Part shown: positions 1 to 8,786 of the stretch, piece after piece | How the letters are laid out: each line of letters begins with the position of its first letter | How positions within the stretch are numbered: the first letter of the stretch is position 1 | NCBI GenBank assembly: GCA_965200235.1 | Contig: OZ241339.1 | Location: 930,001 to 994,000, forward strand | Direction of reading: 5' to 3' | DNA length: 64,000 bases | Origin: Azotimanducus chitobiosivorans | Lineage (GTDB): Bacteria > Pseudomonadota > Gammaproteobacteria > Pseudomonadales > Azotimanducaceae | The notes under the pieces: model-generated | Seen by the model: only the letters and a program-made list of their open reading frames with translations | Told to the model about the DNA's origin: nothing | Database searches by the model: none | Made by a program: the position numbers and the translations under genes

Positions 1-395
1 TCAATCGGCATAGCGTTCAATGAACATGCGGGGTGACAGGATTTGGATTTCTCCATAGTAGGGCTCCGTGAAATCTCGATGATTTCCAGTGATGAGAGCA
101 GCGCTACCGGACAACGCGGTGGCAAGGTAGACCTCATCGTCTGGATCGCAGAGTCCGAATGAAGCATTCGCTGGTTCTACATGCACGCCATTGCGTTTTA
201 ATCTGTCAATTGCCGCCAAGAATATCGGCCTATACTGGACATGCTTGCGGCGCCGAGCAACTCGCTCATACTCTGCAACGACAGATTCTGAAAGTACGAT
301 TTGGTGCCTCTGGTCAACCAGATCCAAACTCTGCGACAAACGCCGTCGGTACGGGCAGCAGAAACCAAGACATTGCAATCGACGACAACCCTCAC
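1..395 (-). pseudogene. PIN-domain toxin, frameshifted
   Basis: This is a PIN-fold RNase toxin split over two reading frames. The first strand with the catalytic Asp (VVVDCNVLVSA) is read from a GTG at 395, in frame with the antitoxin upstream. The rest (IVLSESVVAEYERVARR, then CDPDDEVYLATAL and the ITGNHRDF end) is in another frame that ends at 1-3. The frames join near 315-345, around VCRRV/DLVDQRH, and a one-base deletion would explain it. PIN toxins cleave RNA through three or four acidic residues, so neither half would be active alone. A sequencing error is possible. The C-terminus may be complete, since a stop codon lies at the window edge. Confidence 0.7.
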
Positions 396-686
396 TTCGC
401 GCGCGCGGCGTTGTTGCCTAGAAGCCTTGACCTCAGCAATGGCGTCTTCCATGATCTCTTCCTCGGAGAGATTGCGATCTTCTTTCGAGACTTCACTTTT
501 GGCAAAGATGGCACCGAGGCTGTCGGCGGCGTCTATTGATCGGTCAATCACGTCCACTGGTTTCAACAGAATCCCCTCGTCTACGACAGACGCAGTCATC
601 ATGTCGCCTTCGCGAAGTCGAATTCCTTTGCGAAGCACGGATGGAATGGTGACTTGAAACTTCGATTTCACTGTGACAAGAGGCAT
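198..686 (-). CDS. AbrB/SpoVT-type antitoxin, reads through into toxin
   Basis: The N-terminus, MPLVTVKSKFQVTIP and LRKGIRLREGDMM, is a SpoVT/AbrB swapped-hairpin DNA-binding domain of the kind that pairs with PIN toxins. I place the start at ATG 686; a longer reading to 716 only adds a non-conserved MFHFPTCAST. The antitoxin proper covers about 97 codons and ends near 396. No stop separates it from the toxin GTG at 395, so the open frame runs on to 198. A TGA overlapping that GTG exists in the +1 frame, as expected for a GTGA-coupled pair, so the antitoxin may also carry an indel in the GC-repeat just before it. It would bind its own promoter and neutralise the PIN protein. Confidence 0.65.
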   Translation of the reverse strand: MPLVTVKSKFQVTIPSVLRKGIRLREGDMMTASVVDEGILLKPVDVIDRSIDAADSLGAIFAKSEVSKEDRNLSEEEIMEDAIAEVKASRQQRRAREVRVVVDCNVLVSAARTDGVCRRVWIWLTRGTKSYFQNLSLQSMSELLGAASMSSIGRYSWRQLTD

Positions 687-751
687 AGTGCTAGCGCAAG
701 TTGGAAAGTGGAACATTCATACCATTTGTCGCTATTGTTTTCAACAGCACA

Positions 752-779
752 CTAGGGCATGTTCACACTACGCCCTAAC
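752..779. repeat. solo terminal-repeat remnant of MITE A type
   Basis: After a CTAG (752-755) comes GGCATGTTCACACTACGCC. It matches the terminal repeat of the complete element at 33037-33279 (GGCGTGTTCACACTATGCC) with two transitions. It is followed by CTAA, a possible decayed CTAG. The stop codon of the next minus-strand gene lies in it. Confidence 0.5.
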
Positions 780-2319
780 AAGGCACTTCGATCATATAAG
801 GCCCAGGCTGACTGTAGCTGAGCGAAAGTGCCGAGCTGAGTTCCTCAAGCGACTGCACGCGCGTTCCCGGCACACCCATGCTCTTGGCGAGGGCGACGAA
901 ATCTAGATCCGGGTTGCTCAGGTCGAGCATGCTCATCGCCTTGGGGCCAGGATTCAGCGTGCCGGTGCGCATGAATTCGATTTGCAGAATCGAGTATTTG
1001 CGGTTTGAGAACACGACGGTTGTCACGTCGAGCTGCTCGCGCGCTTGCGTCCACAAGCCTTGAATCGTGTACATGGCGCTGCCATCGCCGTTTAAGGACA
1101 GCACGCGCCGGCCTGGACAGGCGATGGCGGCACCGATTGCGACCGGGATGCCCTGTCCGATGGCGCCGCCTGTGAGGTCGAGCCAATCATGCGGCGGCGC
1201 GCCAGCGGTGGCATTTGGAATGCCACCAGTGCTGGTTGCGCCTTCGTTGACGATGATGGCATCCGCTGGCAGCGTCGCGCCGATGGCGAGACCAAGCCCT
1301 TCGGTTGTGATTTCGCCAGACGGGACATCCGGGCGCACATAGTGTGAAGGTGCAGTACCGCGAGGGATGTCAAGCCGCTCAATGAGCGCGTCGAGCGCCG
1401 CGTCGATATCCTCATGTCGGCGAGCGAGCAGATGAAAACTCGTGCCTTCGGGCGCAAGTTGGCTCGGGCGGCCTGGGTAGGCGAAAAAGCTGACAGGTTC
1501 ACGGGCGCCGATCCGAACCACATGCCGGTACTTGGCAAGCTCGATCATGGCGCTTTCCGCGAAGTAAGGAATGCGCTTCACGTCTGTTCGGCCTTGGCCG
1601 CGCTCGATGCGCGTCAAGAATGTATCGCCAAGCAAAGTCGCATTCGTGTGCCGCGCGATGCGATCAAGTTTGTTGAGCGCATCTCCGACAGTCGCTGGAT
1701 GACTCAGCAGCAGCGCGACATCTCCTTCGTGCCTTTGAAGAAGCTTGACGACAGCTTCGATGTGCTCGCTCGGCACTTCGCAAGCTGCCTCGGGCGCGAG
1801 CGGCGCGGCGGGCCCCGACGACTCGTCCCACGCGCAGTCGGCTGGCAGCACCAGCGTCGCGACCTGACCTGGCGGCGACAAGGCCGCCTGCACAGCCCGC
1901 GCGGCATCCTTGGGAACATTGATGGCTGATGTTGAATGATGCACCCAGCCCGACACTGCAGAGGCGAGGCTTTGAATGTCCGAGTGCAGCGGCGCGTCCA
2001 GGGCTTGGTGTTCAATGGCGTGGTCGCCGACAACGTTGATCACAGGCACTTGCGCGCGTCGCGCGTTGTGCAGATTGGCGATGCCGTTGCCGAGGCCCGG
2101 CCCAAGATGCAGGAGCGTGCAAGCAGGCATGCCGGTCATGCGCGCATAGCCATCGGCGGCACCGGTGACAACCCCCTCAAAGAGGCCGAGCACGCAGCGC
2201 ATTTCAGCCTGTCGGTCGAGCGCGGCGACAAAATGCATCTCGGACGTGCCGGGGTTGGCAAAACAGGTGTTGACACCGGAGGCGACAAAGGTTGTGAGCA
2301 AGCTTTCGGCGCCGTTCAT
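775..2319 (-). CDS. Thiamine-diphosphate-dependent enzyme, acetolactate synthase-like
   Basis: A 514-residue member of the pyruvate oxidase/acetolactate synthase/benzoylformate decarboxylase superfamily. The N-terminal PYR domain shows NPGTSEMHFV and the cofactor-activating Glu region GLFEGVVTGAADGYAR. The middle domain is Rossmann-like. The C-terminal PP domain has the ThDP/Mg motif, starting LNGDGSAMYTIQ and ending near VVFSNRKYS. Such enzymes decarboxylate or join 2-oxo acids. This one resembles unassigned proteins annotated as acetolactate synthase large subunit, but no ilvN neighbour or branched-chain genes are near, so biosynthetic AHAS is unlikely. It is transcribed away from gor across an 85-bp gap. 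The substrate cannot be told from sequence. Confidence 0.85.
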   Translation of the reverse strand: MNGAESLLTTFVASGVNTCFANPGTSEMHFVAALDRQAEMRCVLGLFEGVVTGAADGYARMTGMPACTLLHLGPGLGNGIANLHNARRAQVPVINVVGDHAIEHQALDAPLHSDIQSLASAVSGWVHHSTSAINVPKDAARAVQAALSPPGQVATLVLPADCAWDESSGPAAPLAPEAACEVPSEHIEAVVKLLQRHEGDVALLLSHPATVGDALNKLDRIARHTNATLLGDTFLTRIERGQGRTDVKRIPYFAESAMIELAKYRHVVRIGAREPVSFFAYPGRPSQLAPEGTSFHLLARRHEDIDAALDALIERLDIPRGTAPSHYVRPDVPSGEITTEGLGLAIGATLPADAIIVNEGATSTGGIPNATAGAPPHDWLDLTGGAIGQGIPVAIGAAIACPGRRVLSLNGDGSAMYTIQGLWTQAREQLDVTTVVFSNRKYSILQIEFMRTGTLNPGPKAMSMLDLSNPDLDFVALAKSMGVPGTRVQSLEELSSALSLSYSQPGPYMIEVPC

Positions 2320-2404
2320 CGTGCTATGCAGTCCTCTTGTTCGGTAGAAAAAACGCTAGCCTACCTTTTCAATATACTGTTCCGCTTTTGCGGACGCTTC
2401 TTCA

Positions 2405-3760
2405 ATGAGCCAAGCCTTTGACCTCATCGTGATCGGTGCTGGCTCGGGAGGCGTGCGCGCAGCGCGGATCGCGGCGGAACTCGGCGCGCGCGTGGCGATT
2501 ATAGAGCAGGGGGCGCTCGGCGGCACTTGCGTCAATCTTGGATGCATTCCGAAAAAGTTGTTTGTCTATAGCGCGCACTTCGCGGACGAGTTTGAGGATG
2601 CCGCAGGATTTGGCTGGAACGTACCACGCCCAATGTTCGATTGGCCAACGCTGCGCGACAACACCGCGAAGGAAATCAAGCGTCTGAACGGCATCTATCA
2701 AGGTCTTCTTGAGGACGCGGGTGTCGAGATCTTCCTTGGCGTGGCGCGCTTGCTCGATCGAAACCGCGTGGCAGTGGGAGAACGAGAACTTGCCGGAGAA
2801 CGCATCCTTATCGCCACGGGCAGCCGCGCGTTTGTGCCTGATTGGCCGGGCCGTGAACACGTCATCACGTCAGACGACGCTTTTTCGCTGGACTCCTTGC
2901 CAGAGCGCGCGGTCGTTGTCGGTGGCGGCTATATCGCAGTCGAGTTTGCAGGCATTTTCACTCGCCTCGGAGTCGATACGACATTGCTCTATCGCGGCCC
3001 CATGTTTCTGCGTGGCTTTGATGACGGTGTGCGTGAGTTCGTCGCTGATGAGCTCAAGAAAACTGGGTTGACCTTGCGCTTTGGCGACACGCCGCAACGC
3101 ATTGACAAAACCGGAGACAGTCTGCGCATCGAAACTGAAAGCGGCACGCCCTTGGAAACCGATCTCGTGCTTGCGGCGACTGGCCGTCTGCCCAACACAG
3201 ACGGACTCGCGCTTGAGGAGGCTGGCGTTGTGCTTGGACAGCAGCGCGAGATTGTCGTTGGACAGGATTTCGCATCAAGCGTGCCGCATATATATGCCAT
3301 CGGCGATGTCATCAATCGCGTTCAGTTGACGCCAGTCGCAATCGCTGAAGGCGCGTGGCTCGCGAGTCATTTGTTCGGCGGCACAGTGCCCGCATCGCCA
3401 GACTACGCCCGAATCGCAACCGCTGTCTTCTGTCAGCCGCCAATCGGTACTGTTGGCATGACTGAACAGGCGGCGCGCGCCGCCTATGGCGATGACATTC
3501 ACGTCTATGAATCCGAGTTTCGACCGCTCAAGCATGTGCTCACCGAGAATGCGGAACGCACGCTCATGAAGCTCGTGGCGCGCGCTTCAGATGATCGGGT
3601 TGTCGGCGTTCACATGGCGGGGGCCGACGCTGGAGAAATTATCCAAGGCTTTTCAGTTGCACTCACGGCAGGCGCCACCAAGGCGCAGTTTGATACCACC
3701 ATGGCGATTCATCCAACCTCCGCTGAAGAATTCGTCACCATGCGAACGCCGCGCATTTGA
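2405..3760 (+). CDS. gor: Glutathione-disulfide reductase
   Basis: This NADPH-dependent flavoenzyme returns oxidised glutathione to GSH in the cytoplasm. At 451 residues it has normal length. Visible are the FAD dinucleotide fold (IVIGAGSGGVRAAR), the redox pair Cys42/Cys47 in GGTCVNLGCIPKKL, the NADPH Rossmann motif VVVGGGYIAVEFAG, the FAD site IYAIGDV, and the C-terminal catalytic IHPTSAEEFVTMR. The HPT-EE signature and the LGCIPKK form separate it from dihydrolipoamide dehydrogenase and mercuric reductase. ATG 2405 fits the conserved N-terminus. A symporter gene follows 24 bp later and may be co-transcribed. Confidence 0.95.
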   Translation: MSQAFDLIVIGAGSGGVRAARIAAELGARVAIIEQGALGGTCVNLGCIPKKLFVYSAHFADEFEDAAGFGWNVPRPMFDWPTLRDNTAKEIKRLNGIYQGLLEDAGVEIFLGVARLLDRNRVAVGERELAGERILIATGSRAFVPDWPGREHVITSDDAFSLDSLPERAVVVGGGYIAVEFAGIFTRLGVDTTLLYRGPMFLRGFDDGVREFVADELKKTGLTLRFGDTPQRIDKTGDSLRIETESGTPLETDLVLAATGRLPNTDGLALEEAGVVLGQQREIVVGQDFASSVPHIYAIGDVINRVQLTPVAIAEGAWLASHLFGGTVPASPDYARIATAVFCQPPIGTVGMTEQAARAAYGDDIHVYESEFRPLKHVLTENAERTLMKLVARASDDRVVGVHMAGADAGEIIQGFSVALTAGATKAQFDTTMAIHPTSAEEFVTMRTPRI

Positions 3761-3784
3761 ATCTACGGAACACATGAACATTAC

Positions 3785-5479
3785 ATGAATATGGACATCA
3801 CCGAGATCTTGCAACTATTCGAATCGATCCTCGGTGTCGTCGAACGCTACACCGTGCAAGCCTTCTGGTTTCCCTTGATGCTGCTTGGCGTTGGTATTTT
3901 CTTCACCTTCTATTTGCGCCTCCCGCAGGTGCGATTCTTCTCACACGCATGGAAGGTGTTGACGGGTCGCTATACCCCCAAGGACTCGCCCGGCGACACA
4001 AGTCATTTCCAAGCGCTCTCGACGGCGCTCGCCGGCACCGTCGGCACCGGCAACATCGGCGGCGTGGCGCTCGCCATCTTCATGGGCGGGCCTGCTGCCA
4101 TCTTCTGGATGTGGATGACTGCGTTTCTCGGCATGACCACCAAGTTCGTCGAGGTCACGATTTCGCACAAATACAGAACCGTTGACAAGAAAGGCCATAT
4201 CGCCGGCGGCCCTATGTTCGTCATGCACCGGGCGCTCAATATGAGGTGGCTTGCAGTGACTTTCGCAATCGCGACGCTGATCAGCGCTGTGATCGGCGGT
4301 GGCAATATGCCGCAAAGCAACAACATTGCGCTCGGCATGAACGATACGTTCGGCCTGCCCATCTGGTTGACCGCGGGCACGCTCGCCATCCTCCTGGCAC
4401 TTGTCATCATCGGCGGCATCAAGCGTATTGCGCAGGTGACAGTGAGCCTCGTGCCGTTCATGGGCGCGCTGTATTTCATCGCCGCGCTTGCCGTCACTAT
4501 CGCCAATTGGGATAACGTCGTACCCTCGCTCGTCGCGGTGTTCCGCGATGCCTTCAACGGCACCGCTGCCACTGCAGGCTTTCTCGGCGCAAGCTTCGCC
4601 TATGCGTTCAATCATGGCGTCAATCGCGGCCTCTATTCCAATGAAGCCGGCCAAGGCTCGGCGCCCATTGCCCATGCATCAAGCCGCGGCACAAGTCCTG
4701 TCGCCGAAGGCATGGTGTCGATCTTGGAACCATTCATCGACACGATCGTCATCTGTACGCTGACGGCGATGGTGATCTTGTCCTCCGGTGTGTGGGCCAA
4801 GAAATTCGAGAACGAGTTTGAGCACAGCGCGCTTCAGTGGGTGGCGGGCGAGTGGGACGACTCAAAGGACGCGCATCGCGAAGCGCTCGCAGCGCATATC
4901 TTTGACCGCGGCGGCGAAGATATCGAGCCCTTGTCTGCTTCATTGACCGTCGTGGACGGCATGATTCAGGACGGCGGCTTCACCGCGATCCACAACCGTT
5001 CGGTGGCCGAGAACCTGCGCGTGCTCGTTGACGGCAGGCCGTTCACCGGCACCTTGCCGGTGGTGAACGGACAGACAGCCAAGTTCCCTTGGGAGATCCG
5101 CGGCGACTCGCTCGTACACTCGGCGAGGCTGACCCTCGAAGCCTTCAAGCAGAGCTTCGTCGGCGACTACGCGCCCTATGTCGTGAGCATCGGCCTGCTG
5201 ATGTTCGCCTTCTCGACCGCGATTGTCTGGGCATATTACGGTGACCGTGCGCTCATCTATCTCGGCGGCGAGAAGTATTTGCTCTACTACCGTTTGGCGT
5301 ATGTCGCCATGTTCTTCACCGGAGCGTTCATAGACACTGGCTTGACTTGGAAAATCTCAAATATTTGCCTACCGCTGATGGCCGTTCCAAATCTCATCGC
5401 AATTTTCCTGCTGCGCGGCGAAATTCGTGAAGAAATCGACAGCTACTGGCGTAGCTTTAGCGCGTCATATCGCCGATAA
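3785..5479 (+). CDS. Amino acid:cation symporter (AGCS family) with extra soluble domain
   Basis: An inner-membrane Na+ (or H+)-coupled alanine/glycine-type symporter. The family core is clear: FQALSTALAGTVGTGNIGG, PAAIFWMWMTAFLGMTTKFVE, GGPMFVM, FNHGVNRGLYSNEAGQGSAP and the late FAFSTAIVWAYYGDRALIYL. At 564 residues it is about 100 longer than ordinary AGCS proteins. The excess lies between the helix ending VILSSGVW and the one starting DYAPYVVSIG, a polar stretch of about residues 338-455 that should face outside. The transported amino acid is unknown. The start is ATG 3785; a second ATG two codons later is equally possible. Confidence 0.9.
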   Translation: MNMDITEILQLFESILGVVERYTVQAFWFPLMLLGVGIFFTFYLRLPQVRFFSHAWKVLTGRYTPKDSPGDTSHFQALSTALAGTVGTGNIGGVALAIFMGGPAAIFWMWMTAFLGMTTKFVEVTISHKYRTVDKKGHIAGGPMFVMHRALNMRWLAVTFAIATLISAVIGGGNMPQSNNIALGMNDTFGLPIWLTAGTLAILLALVIIGGIKRIAQVTVSLVPFMGALYFIAALAVTIANWDNVVPSLVAVFRDAFNGTAATAGFLGASFAYAFNHGVNRGLYSNEAGQGSAPIAHASSRGTSPVAEGMVSILEPFIDTIVICTLTAMVILSSGVWAKKFENEFEHSALQWVAGEWDDSKDAHREALAAHIFDRGGEDIEPLSASLTVVDGMIQDGGFTAIHNRSVAENLRVLVDGRPFTGTLPVVNGQTAKFPWEIRGDSLVHSARLTLEAFKQSFVGDYAPYVVSIGLLMFAFSTAIVWAYYGDRALIYLGGEKYLLYYRLAYVAMFFTGAFIDTGLTWKISNICLPLMAVPNLIAIFLLRGEIREEIDSYWRSFSASYRR

Positions 5480-5508
5480 TCCCAATTCGCACACCGAGGA
5501 GCCAGCCC

Positions 5509-6066
5509 ATGACTATTGAAGTGAGCTTTGAACTGGAAGAGCCCGATCTCGAGTATTTCCGCGAGCATATTCGCAGCGCTTGCGAAGAAGTGGAGGGCCT
5601 CGGCGAGACTGAGATTATCGAAAAGGCCGATGCGCTTCTCTCGCAAATCACTGGATCGGAGGTCCCTGAGTTCGTTCGCGAGCGCTTTCAGCGTTTGAGA
5701 ATCCTGATCGGCATGCTGGCCGATGCCGAATGGGCGCTCGAAGACGAAGACCGGCAGAACGTGCTCGATGCCTTGGCCTATTTTGCGAACCCGCATGATT
5801 TGATCCCTGACGGCGTGCCTGTGCTTGGCTTCATTGACGATGCCATCATGGTCGAACTCGTCTCGCAAGGCTTGAAGCACGAAATCGAAGCCTACAACGA
5901 TTTTTGCGCCTACCGCGCGAGCGAGGCGGCGCGCAACCGCGAAGGTTCGCTTGAGACCTATCTCGCAGCACGCAGGCGCGCGCTGCATACGCGTATGAGG
6001 CGCCGGCGGACTTCAACAAGGAAGCGTGTTGGCCGCTCTTCGAGGACGCGGTTGCGGTTGTTTTGA
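5509..6066 (+). CDS. DUF1232 (YkvA-like) protein
   Basis: 185 residues. The core LAYFANPHDLIPDGVPVLGF followed by DDAIMVE is the DUF1232 signature, in which a PxDLIPD loop sits between two short hydrophobic helices. The N-terminal half is acidic and helical. The C-terminus is strongly basic (RRRALHTRMRRRR), which could touch membrane phospholipid or nucleic acid. YkvA-type proteins have no agreed biochemical role. A good ribosome site (GAGGAG) precedes ATG 5509. It sits between the symporter and thrH on the same strand. Confidence 0.8.
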   Translation: MTIEVSFELEEPDLEYFREHIRSACEEVEGLGETEIIEKADALLSQITGSEVPEFVRERFQRLRILIGMLADAEWALEDEDRQNVLDALAYFANPHDLIPDGVPVLGFIDDAIMVELVSQGLKHEIEAYNDFCAYRASEAARNREGSLETYLAARRRALHTRMRRRRTSTRKRVGRSSRTRLRLF

Positions 6067-6158
6067 CGGCGCGCTCGGCCAGCGCTGCCGAGGACGGCAA
6101 ACGCCTCTTGTCCTGAAGATGCGATAGAATTGCCAGTCCCCCAGATTGGAACGTCCTG

Positions 6159-6767
6159 TTGGACATACTTTGTCTTGATCTTGAAGGTGTGCTCTTGCCA
6201 GAGATTTGGCAGGGGGTTGCGCAGCGCACCGGCATCGACGATCTTCTCAAGACCACACGGGACATTCCTGTCTACGACGATCTCATGCAGATGCGGCTGC
6301 GAGTCATGCGCAAGCACGATCTGCGGCTCGACCTCGTGCATGAAGTGGTGTCCGAAATGCAGCCGCTCGACGGTGCCGCCGAATTCATCGACTGGGCGCG
6401 GCAGAATTTTCAGGTAGCGATCGTCTCCGACACTTTTTATGAAATCGCTCTGCCGCTGATGAAGAAGCTCGGCTCGCCGATGCTGCTCTGCCACAGCATG
6501 CAATCGAAGGACGGCGAAGTCACTGGCTACCGCCTGCGGCAGGACGACCCGAAGCGTCAAGCCGTGAAAGGCTTCCAAGCCATGAACTATACGGTTCACG
6601 CGGCAGGCGATTCGTTCAATGACCTGACCATGCTCGAGCAGGCCGATCACGGTTATTTCTTTGATGCGCCGCCGAGCGTTACCGAACGTTTGCCGAATCT
6701 GCCGCGAGCAGGAGATCACTCGACGCTTCGAACGCTCTTGGCCTCGCATGTCGCGGAGGCTGCCTGA
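6159..6767 (+). CDS. thrH: ThrH: phosphoserine phosphatase / homoserine kinase-like HAD protein
   Basis: 202-residue HAD-superfamily enzyme. Motif I is LCLDLEGVLLPEIW, with the nucleophile Asp and a Glu at the +2 position as in ThrH. Motif II is the Ser in AIVSDTFYE, and motif III/IV is AAGDSFNDLTML. In Pseudomonas ThrH removes phosphate from phosphoserine and can pass it to homoserine. The start is a TTG at 6159, because MDILCLDLEG matches the family N-terminus and no ATG is available. Its TGA overlaps the ATG of prpB (TGATG), so it heads a coupled unit with the methylcitrate genes, which is an unusual partner. Confidence 0.9.
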   Translation: MDILCLDLEGVLLPEIWQGVAQRTGIDDLLKTTRDIPVYDDLMQMRLRVMRKHDLRLDLVHEVVSEMQPLDGAAEFIDWARQNFQVAIVSDTFYEIALPLMKKLGSPMLLCHSMQSKDGEVTGYRLRQDDPKRQAVKGFQAMNYTVHAAGDSFNDLTMLEQADHGYFFDAPPSVTERLPNLPRAGDHSTLRTLLASHVAEAA

Positions 6768-7660
6768 TGCCGGAGGCGTCCGCAGGCAAGCGATTGAAAG
6801 TGGCGCTCGACGCAGAGAAGCCGCTGCAAATCGCTGGCACGGTGCACGCCTATGCCGCGCTGCTTGCAGAAACCGCAGGTTTTCGCGCTATCTATCTGTC
6901 AGGGGCCGGCGTCGCCAACGCATCGATCGGCGTGCCTGACCTCGCCATCACGAGCCTCGACGATGTCTTGATCGACATTCGGCGCATCACTGGTGCCACC
7001 GACCTGCCGCTCTTGGTTGATGCCGACACAGGCTTTGGCGGCGCTTTTAATATCGCCCGCACGGTGCGCGAGTTCATTCGCGCCGGCGCAGCGGGTCTGC
7101 ACATTGAAGACCAGGTGGCCGAGAAGCGCTGCGGTCACAGGCCGGGCAAGGCCATTGTCAGCATAGAAGAGATGCAGGATCGCATTCGAGTGGCAGCCGA
7201 TGCCAAGACCGACCCTGACTTTATGATCATGGCGCGCACCGATGCGCTCGCGGTGGATGGCTTTGATGCCGTCATCGAGCGTGCACAGGCCTTTGAGCAA
7301 GCCGGCGCGGATGCGATTTTTGCCGAGGCCATGACTGATGTCTCGCATTACGGGAAGGTCGTGTCGAGTGTCAACGTCCCTGTGCTTGCCAACCTCACCG
7401 AATTTGGGCTCACGCCAATGTTTCATGTCGATGACCTTCGCGAGCAAGGTATCGCAATGGCGCTGTATCCACTATCGGCATTTCGTGCCATGAACAAGGC
7501 CGCGCTTGCCATCTTCACTGAACTGCGCACCAAGGGCACGCAGCGCGACGCGGTGCAACACATGCAAACGCGAGAGGAACTCTACGAAGTGCTGCGCTAT
7601 CACGACTACGAGCGACAGCTCGATCAACTTCTCGAAAAGCGAATAGGGAGCAAAACCTGA
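6767..7660 (+). CDS. prpB: 2-methylisocitrate lyase
   Basis: Cleaves 2-methylisocitrate into pyruvate and succinate, the last step of the methylcitrate cycle for propionate. 297 residues, normal length. The signature KRCGHRPGK with catalytic Cys122 separates PrpB from isocitrate lyase and from phosphoenolpyruvate mutase. The Mg-binding Asp region LLVDADTGFGG is present. A strong GGAGG lies inside the end of thrH, 8 bp before the ATG. Start and stop both overlap neighbours (TGATG with thrH, TGATG with prpC), so translation is likely coupled. Confidence 0.95.
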   Translation: MPEASAGKRLKVALDAEKPLQIAGTVHAYAALLAETAGFRAIYLSGAGVANASIGVPDLAITSLDDVLIDIRRITGATDLPLLVDADTGFGGAFNIARTVREFIRAGAAGLHIEDQVAEKRCGHRPGKAIVSIEEMQDRIRVAADAKTDPDFMIMARTDALAVDGFDAVIERAQAFEQAGADAIFAEAMTDVSHYGKVVSSVNVPVLANLTEFGLTPMFHVDDLREQGIAMALYPLSAFRAMNKAALAIFTELRTKGTQRDAVQHMQTREELYEVLRYHDYERQLDQLLEKRIGSKT

Positions 7661-8784
7661 TGGTGGACAAGGCACTCGGCGGCGCAGGGCTGCGCGGACA
7701 GACGGCAGGCCAGACAGCGCTGTGTACCGTTGGCAAAACCGGCACCGGACTCACCTACCGTGGCTACGATATTTCAGACCTTGCCAGCAACACCACCTTT
7801 GAAGAAGTTGCGCACCTCATTTTGCACGGTGAACTGCCAAACGCTGAACAGCTTTCTGGCTTCCGTACGCGCCTTCAGGCGCAGCGCGAACTGCCTGCGG
7901 TGCTTCGTGAGGTGCTTGAACGCATTCCCGCAACGGCGCATCCGATGGATGTGATGCGCACCGGCGCATCCATGCTCGGCAATCTTGAACCCGAAGCCGA
8001 CTTCTCCAACCAGTCCCAAGTCGCAGAGCGACTGCTCGCGAGCCTGCCGAGCATCATTCTCTACTGGTATCGCTTTTCGCACGACGGCGTGCGCGTTGAA
8101 ACAGCATCGGATGCGCCTTCGATTGCCGAGCACTTCCTGACCATGCTCCACGATGCGCCGCGCTCGGCCTTGCACTCGCAAGTCATGGACACCTCGCTCG
8201 TCCTCTACGCCGAGCACGAATTCAACGCCTCGACTTTCACTGCGCGCGTGTGCGCGTCTACCCTGTCCGATATGCATAGCTGTGTAACCGGCGCCATCGG
8301 TTCGCTGCGCGGATCCTTGCACGGAGGCGCCAACGAGGCCGCCATGGAATTGATCGAGCAGTTCGAAACCCCAGAAGAAGCCATTGCAGGCGTCAAAGGC
8401 ATGCTTGAGCGCAAGGATCTCATTATGGGCTTTGGTCACGCGATCTACCGAACCAGCGATCCTCGCAACACAGTGATCAAGGCGCTCGCCGAATCACTCT
8501 CGGATGAAGCCGGCGACCGGAAATACTTCGACATCTCCGCCGCCGTCGAGAAGCTCATGTGGGACGAGAAGGAGCTGTTTGCCAACGCCGACTTCTTCCA
8601 TGCGAGCGCTTACCACACGATGGGCATACCGACCAAGCTGTTCACGCCGATCTTCGTTTGCTCGCGGGTCACAGGCTGGACGGCGCATGTGATGGAGCAG
8701 CGGGCGAAGAACCGCATCATTCGCCCGAGTGCCGAATATGTCGGCCCTGAGCCGCGGCGCGTCAAACCTATTTCTGAGAGATAA
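7660..8784 (+). CDS. prpC: 2-methylcitrate synthase
   Basis: Condenses propionyl-CoA with oxaloacetate. 374 residues, the short citrate-synthase type. Catalytic His regions are visible in SLHGGANEAAMELIEQF and in MGFGHAIYRTSDPRN, and the late Asp in the NADFFHASAYHTMGIP segment. The N-terminus GKTGTGLTYRGYDISDLA is typical of PrpC. Position between prpB and prpD makes methylcitrate rather than citrate synthase the right call, although such enzymes usually keep some citrate synthase activity. Confidence 0.95.
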   Translation: MVDKALGGAGLRGQTAGQTALCTVGKTGTGLTYRGYDISDLASNTTFEEVAHLILHGELPNAEQLSGFRTRLQAQRELPAVLREVLERIPATAHPMDVMRTGASMLGNLEPEADFSNQSQVAERLLASLPSIILYWYRFSHDGVRVETASDAPSIAEHFLTMLHDAPRSALHSQVMDTSLVLYAEHEFNASTFTARVCASTLSDMHSCVTGAIGSLRGSLHGGANEAAMELIEQFETPEEAIAGVKGMLERKDLIMGFGHAIYRTSDPRNTVIKALAESLSDEAGDRKYFDISAAVEKLMWDEKELFANADFFHASAYHTMGIPTKLFTPIFVCSRVTGWTAHVMEQRAKNRIIRPSAEYVGPEPRRVKPISER

Positions 8785-8786
8785 GC

